A stretch of DNA of 64,000 nucleotides from Hyphomicrobiales bacterium (GTDB lineage Bacteria; Pseudomonadota; Alphaproteobacteria; Rhizobiales; Rhizobiaceae), in contig UCEY01000028.1 of assembly GCA_900471605.1 (NCBI GenBank), forward strand, positions 1-64,000, given 5' to 3'. The notes under the pieces were generated by a model that worked only from the letters and a program-made list of their open reading frames with translations, made no database searches and was not told the origin of the DNA. This document shows, piece by piece, positions 62,932 to 64,000 of this stretch. The translations under genes and the position numbers were made by a program. Position 1 is the first letter of the stretch. Every line of letters starts with the position of its first letter.

Positions 62932-63873
62932 ATGACGCCCAAGCTCGTTTCAACAGGCCAATTTTCGTCCGGCGATGCCACCGCCGACCGCCGCGCCGAT
63001 TACGCCCGCATGCTGGCGGAAGGCGCGGATTTTTCAGCCGCCGCGGAGCTGATCGAACAGGCGCTCGAACTGGTGCCCGGCTGGGCAGCGGGCTGGTTCC
63101 GGCTCGGAGAATATCGCGAAAAGGCCGGCCTCGGCGCCACGATAGAAGCCTATCGGCAGGCTCTGGCCCTGCAGCCGGACGACGTCTTCGGCGCCCGTCT
63201 GAAGCTTGCATTGCTGGGTGCGGAGGAAACGCCCGCCCAGCCGCCGAGCCGTTATGTCGAAGGCCTGTTCGACGGCTATGCCGACCGTTTTGATAGGGCG
63301 CTCGTTGAAAAGCTCGGTTATTCCGTGCCCGCCAAGCTGGCCGCCCTGGTCGCGCCGCACGGACCTTTCCGAAATACGGTCGACCTCGGCTGTGGCACCG
63401 GCCTGTTCGGCGCCGAAATCCGGGGCAGGACCGAGCGTCTCGAAGGTTTCGACCTGTCGACCAACATGCTGGCCAAGGCGCAGGCCAAAGGCCTCTACGA
63501 TCATCTCGGCCAGTCTGACCTCAGCCTCGCGCGGGATGCCTCCGGCCTGTTCGGCGAACTTCCGCTCCATCGCGGCGATCTGGTTTCCGCTGCCGACGTG
63601 CTGATGTATCTGGGCTCGCTCGAAACCGTCTTCCCGCTGGTGCAGGACCTGCTTTCACCCGGCGGCTTCTTTGCATTCTCGGTGGAGGATGCGGGCGAGG
63701 GGGAGGTTTTCGGGCTCAGGGATTCCCTGCGTTACGCCCATTCGGAAGCCTATATCCGGGCGTTGCTTTCCCGCTTCGGCTTCGATCTCATGAAGGTCGA
63801 AAACACCGTCATTCGCATGGATGCCGGGAAACCTGTTCACGGCATTCTGTTTCTGTCGCGAAAGCCCGGCTGA
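62932..63873 (+). CDS. SAM-dependent methyltransferase with N-terminal TPR-like region
   Basis: 313 residues from ATG 62932 with GAGGACC upstream. Residues ~20-100 form TPR-like helices (AAAELIEQALELVPGWAAGW, AYRQALALQPDDVFGARLKL). The methyltransferase domain follows: motif I NTVDLGCGTGLFGAEIRG, acidic residue in LEGFDLSTNMLAKA, and motif IV-like LVSAADVLMYLGSLE. Substrate unknown; a protein or small molecule is possible. Confidence 0.88.
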   Translation: MTPKLVSTGQFSSGDATADRRADYARMLAEGADFSAAAELIEQALELVPGWAAGWFRLGEYREKAGLGATIEAYRQALALQPDDVFGARLKLALLGAEETPAQPPSRYVEGLFDGYADRFDRALVEKLGYSVPAKLAALVAPHGPFRNTVDLGCGTGLFGAEIRGRTERLEGFDLSTNMLAKAQAKGLYDHLGQSDLSLARDASGLFGELPLHRGDLVSAADVLMYLGSLETVFPLVQDLLSPGGFFAFSVEDAGEGEVFGLRDSLRYAHSEAYIRALLSRFGFDLMKVENTVIRMDAGKPVHGILFLSRKPG

Positions 63874-63939
63874 ACCTGCCGTTTCTTGCTTTTTCATGCG
63901 CAGGCCGCCGATGGCTTGAAGCCCCTTGCCGATGGTTTT

Positions 63940-63952
63940 ATTGCAGTGCAAT
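63940..63952. promoter_or_regulatory. 13-bp palindrome near the right window edge
   Basis: ATTGCA-G-TGCAAT is a perfect inverted repeat in the gap after the methyltransferase gene. It sits 27 bp before a possible TTG start and looks like a repressor site. No regulator is proposed. Confidence 0.4.
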
Positions 63953-63978
63953 ATCATCGCAGATCCAAGGGGTTCAAA

Positions 63979-64000
63979 TTGGCTGAACAGCAGAGGCGCG
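63979..64000 (+). CDS. possible 5' end of the next gene (partial)
   Basis: TTG 63979 follows AAGGGG by six bases and opens with a frame reading MAEQQRR to the window edge. Only seven codons are visible, so this is a guess based on the ribosome site and the upstream palindrome. Confidence 0.3.

Overview
The window looks like a member of the Rhizobiaceae (Rhizobium, Agrobacterium, Neorhizobium, Shinella and relatives). The pointers are high G+C, a complete repABC replication and partition cassette with GTTNNCNGCNGNNAAC-type parS palindromes, alphaproteobacterial families (DUF982, DUF3768, DUF952, DUF805, DUF6460), CIRCE-type groESL, and many LysR regulators and ABC importers.

Region 1 (1-11,167): a truncated ThDP enzyme and an ABC binding protein diverge from a LysR gene. 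A second LysR gene precedes a tightly coupled sugar-import operon (binding protein, two permeases, ATPase, family 3 glycosidase), followed by a lipoprotein alpha/beta hydrolase. Region 2 (11,468-24,170): two RND efflux systems. The first has two adaptors and one pump (TriABC-like layout) and diverges from a TetR gene across a clear operator. The second has one adaptor, one pump and a 35-residue membrane ORF overlapping the pump stop by ATGA, and diverges from an OmpR-type two-component pair. Region 3 (24,171-30,138): about 2.3 kb with no credible gene, two parS palindromes, the repABC promoter and operator, then repA, repB (with a third parS), a counter-transcribed RNA and repC.

Region 4 (30,252-32,277 and 54,672-end) carries genes that look chromosomal: an EamA transporter, a glycosyltransferase, a solute-binding protein, an S24 repressor, a NarL-type response regulator, DUF952, pyrD, MATE, CAP lipoprotein, DUF6460 and a methyltransferase. 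repABC therefore sits beside what looks like chromosomal backbone, which suggests a chromid or a replicon fusion (inference).

Region 5 (32,268-54,681) is the main discovery. An integrative element of about 22.4 kb splits the glycosyltransferase gene exactly at the codons after its QxxRW catalytic motif. Its N-terminal 497 codons lie at 56,163-54,672 and its last ~143 codons at 32,277-31,837. The element has a tyrosine integrase beside the left junction, a 10-bp shared core at both ends, and paired GTTGCTAY arm repeats with an 11-bp period at both ends. It carries an AlpA-like excisionase and a replication-like module (HUH endonuclease plus DUF927-type ATPase) bracketed by a 24-bp perfect inverted repeat. 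Cargo includes groESL with a CIRCE-like operator, a GT14-type glycosyltransferase, DUF982 and DUF3768 proteins, a duplicated small gene, an IS66 remnant, a serine recombinase, and a 1279-residue NACHT NTPase with an N-terminal PD-(D/E)xK nuclease domain that looks like an antiphage defence protein. All functional assignments are by reading the sequence; no database search was run.
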